From Hymenobacter lucidus (GTDB taxonomy: Bacteria; Bacteroidota; Bacteroidia; Cytophagales; Hymenobacteraceae): a stretch of DNA of 64,000 bases. Positions within the stretch are counted from its first letter, which is position 1, and each line of letters opens with the position of its first letter. The notes below the pieces were generated by a model. The model made no database searches. It was given only the letters and a program-made list of their open reading frames with translations, and was not told where the DNA came from. The stretch covers positions 124,001-188,000 of the forward strand of contig NZ_JAJADR010000003.1 in NCBI RefSeq assembly GCF_020447265.1. Direction: 5' to 3'. A program made the position numbers and the translations under genes. Positions 17,267-25,760 of this stretch are shown here, piece by piece.

Positions 17267-17369
17267 CAGTTCCGCTGGGCGCTGGGCTAGGTGACCCACC
17301 GCCGGAAGCTGCGCCACGGGCGGTGGAACCGACGGCCGGGTACTGAATTCTAGGGCATCTTCAACAGGG

Positions 17370-19001
17370 CTAGTGCCGGATGCTTATATGGCGTGTGTCC
17401 ATTTGCTGCTGCCCATGCTCTATTCGGAGCGTGTACTGCCCATCCGGGAGCGTTGCCGTGTTAAACCTTACCTCGGCCGGGGCCAGGGTGGGCCGAGCGG
17501 TATGCTCGGCTACCGTGTGCCCCCAGGCATCGTAGAGCGTAGCCCGCATGCCGGAGCTAAGGTGCTCAGCCGGAAAGCGTAGCGTCAGCTGATTCTGGAC
17601 CGGATTGGGAAATACGTCAACCGTCACCGCCCGACTTTCGTCAGCAGGCGGGTATAGCGGGTAACCATAGCGGCCGAGGTAGCCCTGCTCGGTGGCATTC
17701 CCATGCAAAACCAGGGAGCCAAAGCGGCAGCTGCCGGTGAAAGCGCCGGTCGTGTAAATCGTGTTGCGCCCATCAATGGCCAGGCTGAGCCCCCTGCTGG
17801 AGCCCGGCCCCATTACTTTCCGTAGCGCCCGTACCTGGCCGTTGGGCCGGACCTGGGCCAGAAACGCCTGGGCTCGGGGCTCGGAATCCGAAGTGATGCT
17901 GCCCGTTACGAAAATCCGGCCCGAAGTCTGGTCGATTGTCAGATCATTGATGGCATCCGGGCCGGCTCCGCCCAGGGGTACTACCTGTTCCATGGTGCCC
18001 TGCTCGCTGTAGCGCGCTACAAACGCATCGGAAGAGCCGGCCTGACTGGTTACGGTAGTGGTGCCGAACGAGCCGGAAAAGCCGCCGCCCAGATACACCC
18101 GGCCGTGGCGGTCGGTGGCAAGGGCCCGCCCGCTGCCGCTGGTAAACCGCGCCGGCGAAATTGACCACGCCAGCTGCCCTTGGCGCGTATCAAACCGGGC
18201 CAGAAACAGGCCGCCGGGCTGCGCCGACATTGAGACATTATCGAGGCGCCAGTTGCCGCTGAATTGCCCGCTCAGATAGCCTGTGCCGCCACTACCCAGC
18301 GCAATGGCCCCGCCTTGGCTCTTGCTCGACCCGCCCGAGTTGTTCCAGACCCTAGCCCACCGCAGATTGCCTTGGGGCGTATAGCTGGCCAGAAAGGCGG
18401 AGTTGATGTGCGTGCTAAACCGTAGCGAGCCAAACTGCACGTCTATGCCGTTTACCTGGCCCGTTATGTAGCTGTTGCCGGCCCGGTCCAGGGCCACGCC
18501 TTCTCCGTAACAGATGCTCCCGCTGCCCATCGAGCCGCCACTGCCCTGGCGCATCCAGCGCACCGCTCCCGCAGGACCACACTTCAGCAGAAACACGTCA
18601 GAGTTACCAGTAGCAGTTAGCGCCATGGGCATCCAGGGGCTAGCATTGGCCTGTAGTATGCCTGCAAAGCTGCCCGTAACGTAGCAGTTGTCGTGGTCGT
18701 CCACGGCAATACCGTGCGGCTGCACGTCGATTGTCGCCGGCAGCTGCGTCACCCGGATTACCTGGCCGTCGGGTCGGCATTTGGCGATGTACAGGCAGGG
18801 CCCGGCACTGGTAAGCCGGGTGCCGCCCAGTTGCAGGCTGCCGCTGAAGCGGCCGGTAACGAAGAAACTGCCATCGGCACTGATGGCCACGTCCTTCACT
18901 TCATTCGGCGTATTAAAGGGCTGGGCAAAGGTCCAGGCATCGGGTTGCGCAACGGCAGCCACACTAAAGAGCAAGCAGAACGCCAAAAAAAGATTTTTCA
19001 T
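17370..19001 (-). CDS. Secreted SBBP-like beta-propeller protein with type IX sorting domain
   Basis: A 543-residue exported protein with a signal peptide (to about residue 18, VAAVAQ). About nine repeats of roughly 45-50 residues carry motifs such as YVTGSFAG, YITGQVNG, YLSGQFSG, YLGGGFSG and IFVTGSI, typical of SBBP or WD-like beta-propeller repeats. The C-terminal 80 residues start VDVFPNPVQNQLTLRF and end LPDGQYTLRIEHG..RHISI, a type A type-IX secretion (Por) sorting domain. It is therefore likely exported across the outer membrane and surface-attached or released. No enzymatic motif. The AT-rich region upstream probably holds the promoter. Confidence 0.88.
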   Translation of the reverse strand: MKNLFLAFCLLFSVAAVAQPDAWTFAQPFNTPNEVKDVAISADGSFFVTGRFSGSLQLGGTRLTSAGPCLYIAKCRPDGQVIRVTQLPATIDVQPHGIAVDDHDNCYVTGSFAGILQANASPWMPMALTATGNSDVFLLKCGPAGAVRWMRQGSGGSMGSGSICYGEGVALDRAGNSYITGQVNGIDVQFGSLRFSTHINSAFLASYTPQGNLRWARVWNNSGGSSKSQGGAIALGSGGTGYLSGQFSGNWRLDNVSMSAQPGGLFLARFDTRQGQLAWSISPARFTSGSGRALATDRHGRVYLGGGFSGSFGTTTVTSQAGSSDAFVARYSEQGTMEQVVPLGGAGPDAINDLTIDQTSGRIFVTGSITSDSEPRAQAFLAQVRPNGQVRALRKVMGPGSSRGLSLAIDGRNTIYTTGAFTGSCRFGSLVLHGNATEQGYLGRYGYPLYPPADESRAVTVDVFPNPVQNQLTLRFPAEHLSSGMRATLYDAWGHTVAEHTARPTLAPAEVRFNTATLPDGQYTLRIEHGQQQMDTRHISIRH

Positions 19002-19270
19002 GGGTAAATGATGCGTAACTGTGAATGACAGAGGTTTAGCATCCTATACAAGGCCCCGCACTTGGAACCCTCCCCATGCCCATCCACATTACCACCACAA
19101 ACTGCGCTGCCAACAAGCGGGCAGAAACAAGATAGAAATTATATGCTTTATTTTATATAAAATATATAATTATTTATATTTAAACTCAGCAATTCTATTG
19201 CGCTTATACGTGTATGTAGCGGCCAATGCCTGAGGGGCTCCGGCATTAATTCGCCCGTGGCCCGACTTGT
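19002..19270. other. AT-rich intergenic region
   Basis: Between the secreted protein gene and the dnaB terminator. The stretch 19138-19190 is strongly AT-rich (ATATATAATTATTTATATTT) against a GC-rich background and may serve as promoter or UP-type region for the gene starting at 19001. No gene or RNA recognised. Confidence 0.4.
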
Positions 19271-19318
19271 CAAAACGCAACAGCGCCGGTTGTTTCCAAC
19301 CGGCGCTGTTGCGTTTTG
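19271..19318. terminator. Terminator of dnaB
   Basis: Perfect 21-nt arms at 19271-19291 and 19298-19318 (core AACGCAACAGCGCCGG), loop GTTTCC, 15 bp after the dnaB stop on the minus strand. Confidence 0.85.
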
Positions 19319-19332
19319 ACCTTGGGAGTAGC

Positions 19333-20946
19333 TTAAAATGGCGGGTCGTCGTTGCCGAAGTTGCTCTTGGGGAAGGGCACCGGACCCGGGCCGCCCTCGT
19401 TGATTTTGCTGCCCAGCCGGATGGTGCCGGGTGTGAAGCCGGTTTGCTCGTCGAAGGTGCTGGCCGGGAAAGCACCGGTGTTGTACTCAGCATCCATGCC
19501 GAAGCCGCCGCCGTCGAGGTCGGCAAACTTGGTGAACTTGCCAATAAACTTAAGCTGTACGGTTTCCAGGGAGCCGTTCCGGTGCTTGGCAATGATAACC
19601 TCGCCGGTACCCTGGGTCGGATTGCCCATTTCGTCCTCGGTAATCTTGTAGTATTCAGGCCGGTAGAGGAACACCACCATGTCGGCGTCCTGCTCGATAG
19701 AACCCGATTCCCGCAGGTCACTGAGCTGGGGCTTTTTGTCGCCGCCGCGGGTTTCCACCGAGCGCGAAAGCTGCGACAGGGCCAGTACCGGCACATTCAG
19801 CTCCTTGGCAATACCCTTCAGGGCCCGCGAAATCGAGGCAATTTCCTGTTCGCGGTTGCCAGCGCCCTTGCCCCCATCCGAGTTACCCGTCATCAGCTGC
19901 AGGTAGTCGATGATGATCATCTGGATGTCGTGGTGGGCCTTGAGGCGGCGGCACTTGGTGCGCAATTCCCGGATGCTGAGGCCGGGCGTGTCATCGATGT
20001 AAATCGGGGCCGACGACAAGCCGGCAATCTTGTGGTTGAGCTGGGCCCACTCGTAGTCGGCCAGGTTACCCTTCTTGATTTTCTCGGAGTCTAGCTCGGC
20101 CTCGGCCGAAATCAGACGATTCACGAGCTGAATCGAAGACATTTCCAGCGAAAAGATGGCCACCGCCTTCTTGTGGTCAACGGCCGCGTTGCGCATGGCT
20201 GATACCACGAAGGCCGTTTTACCCATACCAGGGCGAGCGGCAATAATCACCAGGTCAGAGGGTTGCCAGCCCGAGGTGACGCGGTCCAGGGCTGAGAAGC
20301 CTGAGGGCACGCCGGTGAGGCCGTCCTTCTGGTTTTTCTTTTCCTCCAGCTCCTTGATGGCCTTGCCCATCAGGCTGCGCATGTCGTCGAAGTTCTTGCG
20401 GATGTTGGATTCCGAAACTTCGAACAAAGCCTGTTCCGTGCTGTCGAGCAGGTTGAAAACATCGGTGGTGTCCTCGAAAGCGTCGCGGTGAATGGTGCTG
20501 GCAATGTTGATCAGCTCCCGCTTGATGGCGTTTTCGGTGATGATACGGGCGTGGTACTCGATGTTGGCCGCCGAGTTCACCTTGAAGGTGAGGTTGGCCA
20601 CGAAGTGGGCACCGCCGCCGGCTTCGAGCTCCCCCATTTCCCGCAGCTCGTGGGTTACGGTCAGGATGTCAATTGGCTCGGACTTGTCGAACAGATTGAG
20701 GATGGCCTTGAAGATGCGGCGGTGCTTCTCGTCGTAGAAGCTCTCGGGCTTCAGGATGTCGATAACCGTGGTCAGGGCATCCTTTTCCAGCATCAAGGCC
20801 CCTAAAACAGCGGCTTCCAGCTCCCGGGCCTGGGGCGGCAGCTTGCCCGACGGCGTGCCCATGGACAGCTGCGGGGGGCGGCTGTTCCAGGCGGCTTTGG
20901 CTCGCGAGGCAGATTGTTTTAGGCGGTCATCCATCCGGTCATTCAT
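19333..20946 (-). CDS. dnaB: Replicative DNA helicase DnaB
   Basis: A 537-residue hexameric helicase that unwinds DNA at the replication fork. The N-terminal DnaB domain (about residues 38-140, PPQARELEAAVLGALMLE) is followed by a linker helix and the RecA-like ATPase. Walker A is ARPGMGKT (Lys243), Walker B is MIIIDYLQLM, and the H4 region and arginine-finger area (KHRNGSLETVQLKF) are present. No intein interrupts the Walker or KHR motifs. A C-terminal tail of about 70 residues rich in Gly, Pro and Phe ends NDDPPF, perhaps disordered. Two TAnnTTTG elements lie upstream. Confidence 0.97.
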   Translation of the reverse strand: MNDRMDDRLKQSASRAKAAWNSRPPQLSMGTPSGKLPPQARELEAAVLGALMLEKDALTTVIDILKPESFYDEKHRRIFKAILNLFDKSEPIDILTVTHELREMGELEAGGGAHFVANLTFKVNSAANIEYHARIITENAIKRELINIASTIHRDAFEDTTDVFNLLDSTEQALFEVSESNIRKNFDDMRSLMGKAIKELEEKKNQKDGLTGVPSGFSALDRVTSGWQPSDLVIIAARPGMGKTAFVVSAMRNAAVDHKKAVAIFSLEMSSIQLVNRLISAEAELDSEKIKKGNLADYEWAQLNHKIAGLSSAPIYIDDTPGLSIRELRTKCRRLKAHHDIQMIIIDYLQLMTGNSDGGKGAGNREQEIASISRALKGIAKELNVPVLALSQLSRSVETRGGDKKPQLSDLRESGSIEQDADMVVFLYRPEYYKITEDEMGNPTQGTGEVIIAKHRNGSLETVQLKFIGKFTKFADLDGGGFGMDAEYNTGAFPASTFDEQTGFTPGTIRLGSKINEGGPGPVPFPKSNFGNDDPPF

Positions 20947-20978
20947 CGGTACTCAGCAAATCTAACGCAAAAGGGGCA

Positions 20979-20986
20979 CAAAGCTA
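20979..20986 (-). promoter_or_regulatory. -7 element upstream of dnaB
   Basis: TAGCTTTG on the minus strand, 32 bp before the dnaB ATG. A second match, TAGATTTG, lies at 20957-20964. Either could be used. Confidence 0.4.
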
Positions 20987-21098
20987 ACGGCTCAGCGGCA
21001 GAATATGCCGCATGCCTCCCTCCTTTCTTTTCGGTATCTTCCCCGGCTCCTCCCCTCTCGCTCCGCAATCAGGCTCCGGTACAACGGCCCCGGTTTAT

Positions 21099-21106
21099 TA
21101 CCTTTG
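21099..21106 (+). promoter_or_regulatory. -7 element upstream of mpl
   Basis: TACCTTTG, a full TAnnTTTG match, 45 bp before the ATG at 21152. Confidence 0.45.
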
Positions 21107-21151
21107 CCGCCCGGCTCTTAAAGCCCATCCGCCCTGATTTAGTTTTAATAC

Positions 21152-22537
21152 ATGGCCCCAACGCCCGATTCCCTCCAGCGCCTGCACCTGATTGCCACCG
21201 GTGGCAGCATCATGCACAACCTGGCCCTGGCCCTGCACCGCCGCGGTGCCCAGGTTACCGGCTCCGACGACGAAATCTTTGAGCCCGCCAAAAGCCGCCT
21301 AGCCGCCGCCGGCCTGCTGCCCGCCGAGGAAGGCTGGTTTCCGGAGAAAGTAACGGCTGACCTCGATGCCGTGATTGTAGGCATGCACGCCCGCGCCGAC
21401 AACCCCGAGCTACTCCGGGCCCAGGAGCTGGGGCTGCGCATCTACTCCTTCCCCGAGTTTATCTACGAGGCTTCCCGGGACAAGCAGCGGGTAGTTATCG
21501 GCGGCTCACACGGTAAAACCAGCATTACCTCGCTGATTCTGCACGTGCTGCGCTACCACGGCCGCAAGTTCGACTACGCCGTGGGCGCGCAATTAGAAGG
21601 CTTCGACCTGATGGTACAACTGTCGGAGGATGCGCCCATCATCATCATCGAGGGCGACGAGTACCTGTCGTCGCCGATTGACCGGCGGCCCAAGTTTCAC
21701 CTGTACCAGCACCACATCGGGGTTATTTCCGGTATTAGCTGGGACCATATCAACGTGTTTCCGACCGAGGAAGACTACCGGGAGCAGTTCCGCATCTTCG
21801 CCGAGATGACGCCCAAGGCTGGCGTGCTCATCTACGACCAGCACGACGAGCAGGTGCAGCTCGTGACCGTGCCCACCAGCCCCGACGTGAAGTACATCGG
21901 CTACGGTCCGCACGAGAACAAGGTGCGCAAGGGCAAGACGGTGCTCATTACCAAGAAAGACGAGGAGGTGCCGATTCAGGTGTTTGGCGAGCATAACCTG
22001 CGCAACATCTCGGCCGCCAAGGAAGTCTGCAAGCAGCTGGGCATTAAGGGCAAGGACTTCTACGAAGCCCTGGCCACGTTCAAGGGCGCGGCCAGGCGGC
22101 TGGAACTGGTGCGCGAAGGTGAAACGTCGGTGGTCTACAAGGACTTTGCCCACGCGCCCTCCAAGCTCAAGGCTACGGCCACGGCGTTTAAAAAGCAGTT
22201 TCCGAAGCGCCGTCTGGTGGCTTGTCTGGAGCTGCACACCTTCAGCTCGCTGAACCCGGCGTTTCTGCCCCAGTACGCCCACACCTTCGACGCGCCCGAC
22301 GCGGCCGTGGTGTATTTCAACCCCCACGTGCTGGAGCACAAGCGCCTGCCCGCCCTGCCGCCTGAGGCCGTGCAGCAAGCTTTCCAGCGCCCCGACCTTA
22401 AAGTCTTCACCGACAGCAAGGCCCTGGCGGAGTTTCTGCACCAGCAAAACTGGCAGGACGCCAACCTGCTCATGATGTCGTCGGGCACCTTCGACGGGCT
22501 AGACCTGGCCCAGCTGGCGGCGGAGGTGACGAAGTAA
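21152..22537 (+). CDS. mpl: UDP-N-acetylmuramate:L-alanyl-gamma-D-glutamyl-meso-diaminopimelate ligase
   Basis: A 461-residue Mur ligase that attaches recycled tripeptide to UDP-MurNAc in peptidoglycan recycling. The N-terminal Rossmann domain has LIATGGSIMHNLA; the usual Mpl motif has GxCGTxM-like spacing. The ATP site is IGGSHGKTS (Lys122), followed by the central domain EGDEYLSS with the metal-binding residues and the C-terminal domain with KDFAHAPSKL, typical of Mpl rather than MurC. The missing D-Ala-D-Ala addition step and the stand-alone position fit recycling. A hairpin terminator follows at once. Confidence 0.92.
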   Translation: MAPTPDSLQRLHLIATGGSIMHNLALALHRRGAQVTGSDDEIFEPAKSRLAAAGLLPAEEGWFPEKVTADLDAVIVGMHARADNPELLRAQELGLRIYSFPEFIYEASRDKQRVVIGGSHGKTSITSLILHVLRYHGRKFDYAVGAQLEGFDLMVQLSEDAPIIIIEGDEYLSSPIDRRPKFHLYQHHIGVISGISWDHINVFPTEEDYREQFRIFAEMTPKAGVLIYDQHDEQVQLVTVPTSPDVKYIGYGPHENKVRKGKTVLITKKDEEVPIQVFGEHNLRNISAAKEVCKQLGIKGKDFYEALATFKGAARRLELVREGETSVVYKDFAHAPSKLKATATAFKKQFPKRRLVACLELHTFSSLNPAFLPQYAHTFDAPDAAVVYFNPHVLEHKRLPALPPEAVQQAFQRPDLKVFTDSKALAEFLHQQNWQDANLLMMSSGTFDGLDLAQLAAEVTK

Positions 22538-22547
22538 TACTTCTGTT

Positions 22548-22593
22548 AAAAAGAACGTCATTCCTCGGCTTCGCTTGGAATGACGTTCTTTTT
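22548..22593. terminator. Terminator after mpl
   Basis: Perfect 17-nt arms AAAAAGAACGTCATTCC (22548-22564) and complement (22577-22593) with a T run. The loop contains CTTCG and the stem carries the CGTCATTCC word also seen in other intergenic repeats. Confidence 0.8.
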
Positions 22594-22627
22594 ATTTCCA
22601 TACTTCCCTAACCCACCCTTAACTACT

Positions 22628-23326
22628 ATGAAAGAACACCTCCTGCTGCTCCACGGCGCACTGGGCTCCGACAAGCAGCTCCGGGCCCTGGCCCGCGACT
22701 TGTCGCAGTTCTACCAAGTGCATACGTTTTCATTCAGCGGCCACGGCGGCCGGGCACTGGAGCCGGCCTCGTTCAGTATGGCGGCCTTTGCGCAGGAGGT
22801 GCAAGACTATATTCAGAGCCAAAACCTGTCGGCAGTGCACGTATTTGGCTACAGCATGGGCGGCTACGCGGCCGTACTGGCAGCAGCCGACATGCCGGGG
22901 CCCATCAAAACGATAACGACGCTGGGCACTAAGTTTGACTGGTCGCCGGAGGCAGCGCTGGCTGAAACCAAGATGCTGGACGCGGCCAAAATTCAGGAGA
23001 AAGTGCCGCAGTTTGCCGAGCAGCTTGCCCAAACCCACGCGCCCACCGAGTGGACAGCCGTGCTGGAGGCTACCCGGAAAATGATGCTGGAGCTGGGCAA
23101 CGAGCCGCCCCTGACGCCGGCCCGGCTCACCAAAATCACGATTCCGGTGCAGGTGCTGGTGGGTGAGCTGGACAAGACGGCCGGCGTGGATGGCTCGTCG
23201 CTCTACGCGTCGTATCTGCCAAAAGCCACGTTTGAAATTCTGATGAACACGCCCCACCCGCTGGAGCGCGTCAACCCGGATGAGCTGGTTAAGCGCATCA
23301 CACGCTTTATTGAAAGCGCAGCCTGA
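22628..23326 (+). CDS. Alpha/beta hydrolase
   Basis: A 232-residue alpha/beta-hydrolase-fold protein. The oxyanion-hole motif LLHGALGS follows the first strand, the nucleophile elbow is GYSMGGY (Ser near residue 90), the acidic residue is probably in VGELDKT, and the catalytic His is in NTPHPLERV. No signal peptide with the ATG at 22628, so it is cytosolic. The family covers esterases and C-C hydrolases, and the substrate is unknown. It is alone between two hairpins. Confidence 0.88.
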   Translation: MKEHLLLLHGALGSDKQLRALARDLSQFYQVHTFSFSGHGGRALEPASFSMAAFAQEVQDYIQSQNLSAVHVFGYSMGGYAAVLAAADMPGPIKTITTLGTKFDWSPEAALAETKMLDAAKIQEKVPQFAEQLAQTHAPTEWTAVLEATRKMMLELGNEPPLTPARLTKITIPVQVLVGELDKTAGVDGSSLYASYLPKATFEILMNTPHPLERVNPDELVKRITRFIESAA

Positions 23327-23380
23327 TACCCCCGACCCAGCTACGCCTCATTCGGTGAGTGACACCAAGTATTAATCATA

Positions 23381-23414
23381 AAAAAGGGCCGCTACGTACG
23401 TAGCGGCCCTTTTT
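23381..23414. terminator. Perfect 34-bp palindromic terminator
   Basis: A perfect palindrome with 17-bp arms (AAAAAGGGCCGCTACGT then its complement) and no loop bases between the arms. A and T runs at the two ends make it bidirectional for the hydrolase and the convergent small-protein/lipoprotein unit. It overlaps the last codons of the small minus-strand gene. Confidence 0.85.
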
Positions 23415-23532
23415 CGTTGTCTTCCGGCTTCGGCGGCTCCGTCGGTGGCTTGGGCTTCGGGCGCCGTCGGTCGGTGGTAACTAAGAGCGCCAGCGCGGTG
23501 AGGCCCAGGCGCAGAATCCACTTGCGGTTCAT
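23392..23532 (-). CDS. Small putative membrane protein, coupled to the upstream lipoprotein gene
   Basis: A 46-residue frame starting at ATG 23532, which overlaps the TGA of the preceding lipoprotein gene (ATGA), the usual sign of translational coupling. It has one hydrophobic segment (ILRLGLTALALLVTT) followed by a basic, Pro/Lys-rich tail (RRRPKPKPPTEPPKPED). Its last codons lie inside the palindromic terminator. No family recognised. It could be a spurious frame, but the overlap and the helix-plus-tail layout argue for a real protein. Confidence 0.45.
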   Translation of the reverse strand: MNRKWILRLGLTALALLVTTDRRRPKPKPPTEPPKPEDNEKGPLRT

Positions 23533-24098
23533 CGGCGGCGGAAAAGCGTGTTGCTGGGGCCTACTACCATGTCGCAACGGCTGCCGCCGCTGTCGTCGCC
23601 GCAGGTAGTGCCGGTAATCTGGTTTTTCTCGAAGGAAAAGTAGCAGAACGAGCAGCCGACGCTGGTAATAGTGTAGCGCTCCGAGTTGGAGCTCAGATAC
23701 AGGCTCTGGTCGGTGGAGGTGATGAGCGGAATAGCCATGGAGCGGAACATTCCGTCGCGCAGGCCCAGGCCCACCAGATAGTAAACCGGCTTGTCCTTAG
23801 CGCTTTCCTGCACCTTGCGGATCATGGTTTTGTCGACCACGGTACCATCGTTGAACTCCCGGATAAAGGCCGTGGCCAGTTGAGCCCGGGGCATGATGTA
23901 TTCTACTTTGCCTTCGTTGAGGCGGGCCAGCTGGGTGCTGGTAGCTTCCAGCTTGCGGCGGTTGGCCTCATCGGGGTCGTTGGAAGGCGAGCTTACTTCG
24001 GGAAAGCCCCGCTTAGAGGTTTCGCAGGACGACAAAGAGCCCAGGACCGGCAAGGTCAGCAGGGCCGCGTAGAGAACAGAACGGGGGGAGAATTTCAT
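23529..24098 (-). CDS. Lipoprotein of unknown function
   Basis: A 189-residue lipoprotein: the signal peptide (MKFSPRSVLYAALLTLPVLG) is followed by the lipobox LSSC. The mature part has a Ser/Pro/Asp-rich linker, a helical segment (EANRRKLEATSTQLARLNEGK) and a beta-rich domain with four cysteines (VGCSFCYF, TTCGDD, RCDMV) that may form disulfides or bind a metal. No known domain recognised. It follows the M48 protease gene by 24 bp on the same strand and probably shares its transcript. Confidence 0.75.
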   Translation of the reverse strand: MKFSPRSVLYAALLTLPVLGSLSSCETSKRGFPEVSSPSNDPDEANRRKLEATSTQLARLNEGKVEYIMPRAQLATAFIREFNDGTVVDKTMIRKVQESAKDKPVYYLVGLGLRDGMFRSMAIPLITSTDQSLYLSSNSERYTITSVGCSFCYFSFEKNQITGTTCGDDSGGSRCDMVVGPSNTLFRRR

Positions 24099-24122
24099 TA
24101 GAGTTGGGCGCAAACCCGGCAA

Positions 24123-24917
24123 TTAGCGGGCTTTGTAATACTTACGGGCTTCGGGCAATTCGCGCTGAATATCCGCAATGCGGGTGCCGTTGGAGGGGTG
24201 AGTCGAGAGGAATTCCGGGGGTGAGGCCTGGTTTTCGCGGGCATCCATGCGCTGCCAGAACGCCAGGGCGCCGTCGGGGTTGTAGCCAGCCATGGCCATG
24301 AAGATAAGGCCCAGATGGTCGGCTTCGGTTTCCTGGTTGCGGCCGTACTTCAGCAAGCCCACCGAGCTTCCCACGCCAAACGCCTGCAGGGCCAGTTGCT
24401 GGGTGGCTTCGGGCCGGGTGGAAAGCGCGGCCGACAATGCCTGCCCGCCGTAGTCCTGGAGCAAGCCCTGGCTCATGCGCTCCGAGCCGTGCTTGGCTAC
24501 GGCGTGGGCAATTTCGTGGGCCATGACCACCGCCAGGCCGTTTTCGTCCTGGGTGATGGGCAGAATGCCCGTGTATACGGCCACTTTGCCACCGGGCATG
24601 CACCAGGCATTTTCCTGCTTGTCCTCAATTACGTTGAACTCCCAGGCATAGCCGGCCAGGGCGGCCTGCTGGTTCTGGCTCAGAAAGTAGGTTTCGACGG
24701 CCTGCTGAATGCGCTGCCCCACGCGCCGCACCATGGCTACCTGGTTGGCATCGGTGGAAAGCTTGCTGGTTTTGAGCACTTCCTGATATTGCTGCACGGC
24801 CAGGGAGTTGATTTCCGCGTCGGACACCAGGCTGAGCTGGCGGCGGCCGGTAATCGGGACGGTGGAGCAGGCGGCCGCCACAAACAGGCAGCTGGCCAGC
24901 ATGAGCTTCTTGATCAT
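24123..24917 (-). CDS. M48-family zinc metalloprotease lipoprotein
   Basis: A 264-residue periplasmic lipoprotein protease (BepA/LoiP/Oma1-like). The signal peptide ends in the lipobox AAAC (Cys17), followed by the family motif ITGRRQLSLVSDAEI. The zinc site is HEIAH (His134, Glu135, His138) with the third ligand in the ETEADHLG motif, and the C-terminal part keeps FLSTHPSNGTRIADI, which is typical. It probably degrades misfolded or unassembled envelope proteins. ATG 24917 is the only start giving a signal peptide. Confidence 0.92.
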   Translation of the reverse strand: MIKKLMLASCLFVAAACSTVPITGRRQLSLVSDAEINSLAVQQYQEVLKTSKLSTDANQVAMVRRVGQRIQQAVETYFLSQNQQAALAGYAWEFNVIEDKQENAWCMPGGKVAVYTGILPITQDENGLAVVMAHEIAHAVAKHGSERMSQGLLQDYGGQALSAALSTRPEATQQLALQAFGVGSSVGLLKYGRNQETEADHLGLIFMAMAGYNPDGALAFWQRMDARENQASPPEFLSTHPSNGTRIADIQRELPEARKYYKAR

Positions 24918-25098
24918 GGTAGCAAGTCGGTGTGGGAAAGAAGAACGGACCGGGCGGGCGGCGTAAAGAAGCTCTACCGCGGGCGGCTGTGCTGCTATAC
25001 GACGAGCGGCGGGTAAAATGTTTAGGCCTGCATAGTTCAACACCGCCTTCCCGCGTTACGTAGGCGCTATTTTGATTTTCCGGGCCGCGAATTAGCGC

Positions 25099-25106
25099 TA
25101 TTTTTG
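25099..25106 (+). promoter_or_regulatory. -7 element for the FAH-family gene
   Basis: TATTTTTG matches TAnnTTTG, 33 bp before the ATG at 25140. A TTTG at 25071-25074 is a possible -33 element with longer than usual spacing (24 bp). Confidence 0.4.
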
Positions 25107-25139
25107 GCCAAATACCTTTTCCTCCTCTGCCTTCCCTCC

Positions 25140-25754
25140 ATGAAAATACTTTGCATAGGCCGTAACTACGCCGAACATATTGCCGAACTCAACAACGAGA
25201 CGCCCGACGAGCCCGTCATCTTTACTAAGCCCGAAACGGCCCTGTTGCAGCGCGGCATGCCGTTTTTCTACCCCGACTTCTCCACCGACATCCACCACGA
25301 AATCGAGTTGGTGCTGCGCGTGAGCAAAAACGGCAAGAACATCGACCCCAAGTTTGCCCACACCTACTTCGACGCCATCGGCCTGGGCATCGACTTCACC
25401 GCCCGCGACCTGCAAAGCAAGGCCAAAGCCAAAGGCCTGCCCTGGGACCTAGCCAAGGGCTTCGACGGCTCGGCACCCTTGTCGCCCACATTCAAGCCGG
25501 TGGCCGAGTTTGCCGATCTGGCCAACATCAACTTCCACCTCGAAGTAAACGGCGAGGTGAAGCAGCGCGGCAACTCGGGCATGATGCTGCACAACTTCGC
25601 GGCTCAGATTGCCTACATTTCGCGCTTTATTACCCTGAAAATGGGCGACTTAATCTTTACCGGCACGCCCAGTGGCGTGGGTCCGGTCAAGATTGGCGAC
25701 CAGCTCACGGGCTACCTGGAGGATGAGAAGGTGTTGGAACTGGCGGTAAAATAG
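25140..25754 (+). CDS. Fumarylacetoacetate hydrolase family protein
   Basis: A 204-residue FAH-fold enzyme, of the size seen in YcgM/FAHD1-type acylpyruvate hydrolases and oxaloacetate decarboxylases. It starts MKILCIGRNYAEH and shows the metal-binding pattern with E in HHEIELVLR and D in IGLGIDFTARDLQ, then KGFDGSAPLSPT and the C-terminal block GDLIFTGTPSGVGPV. It cleaves a C-C bond in a beta-diketo acid; the exact substrate is unknown. The M23 gene starts 6 bp after its stop, so the two are co-transcribed. Confidence 0.9.
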   Translation: MKILCIGRNYAEHIAELNNETPDEPVIFTKPETALLQRGMPFFYPDFSTDIHHEIELVLRVSKNGKNIDPKFAHTYFDAIGLGIDFTARDLQSKAKAKGLPWDLAKGFDGSAPLSPTFKPVAEFADLANINFHLEVNGEVKQRGNSGMMLHNFAAQIAYISRFITLKMGDLIFTGTPSGVGPVKIGDQLTGYLEDEKVLELAVK

Positions 25755-25760
25755 AATCGA

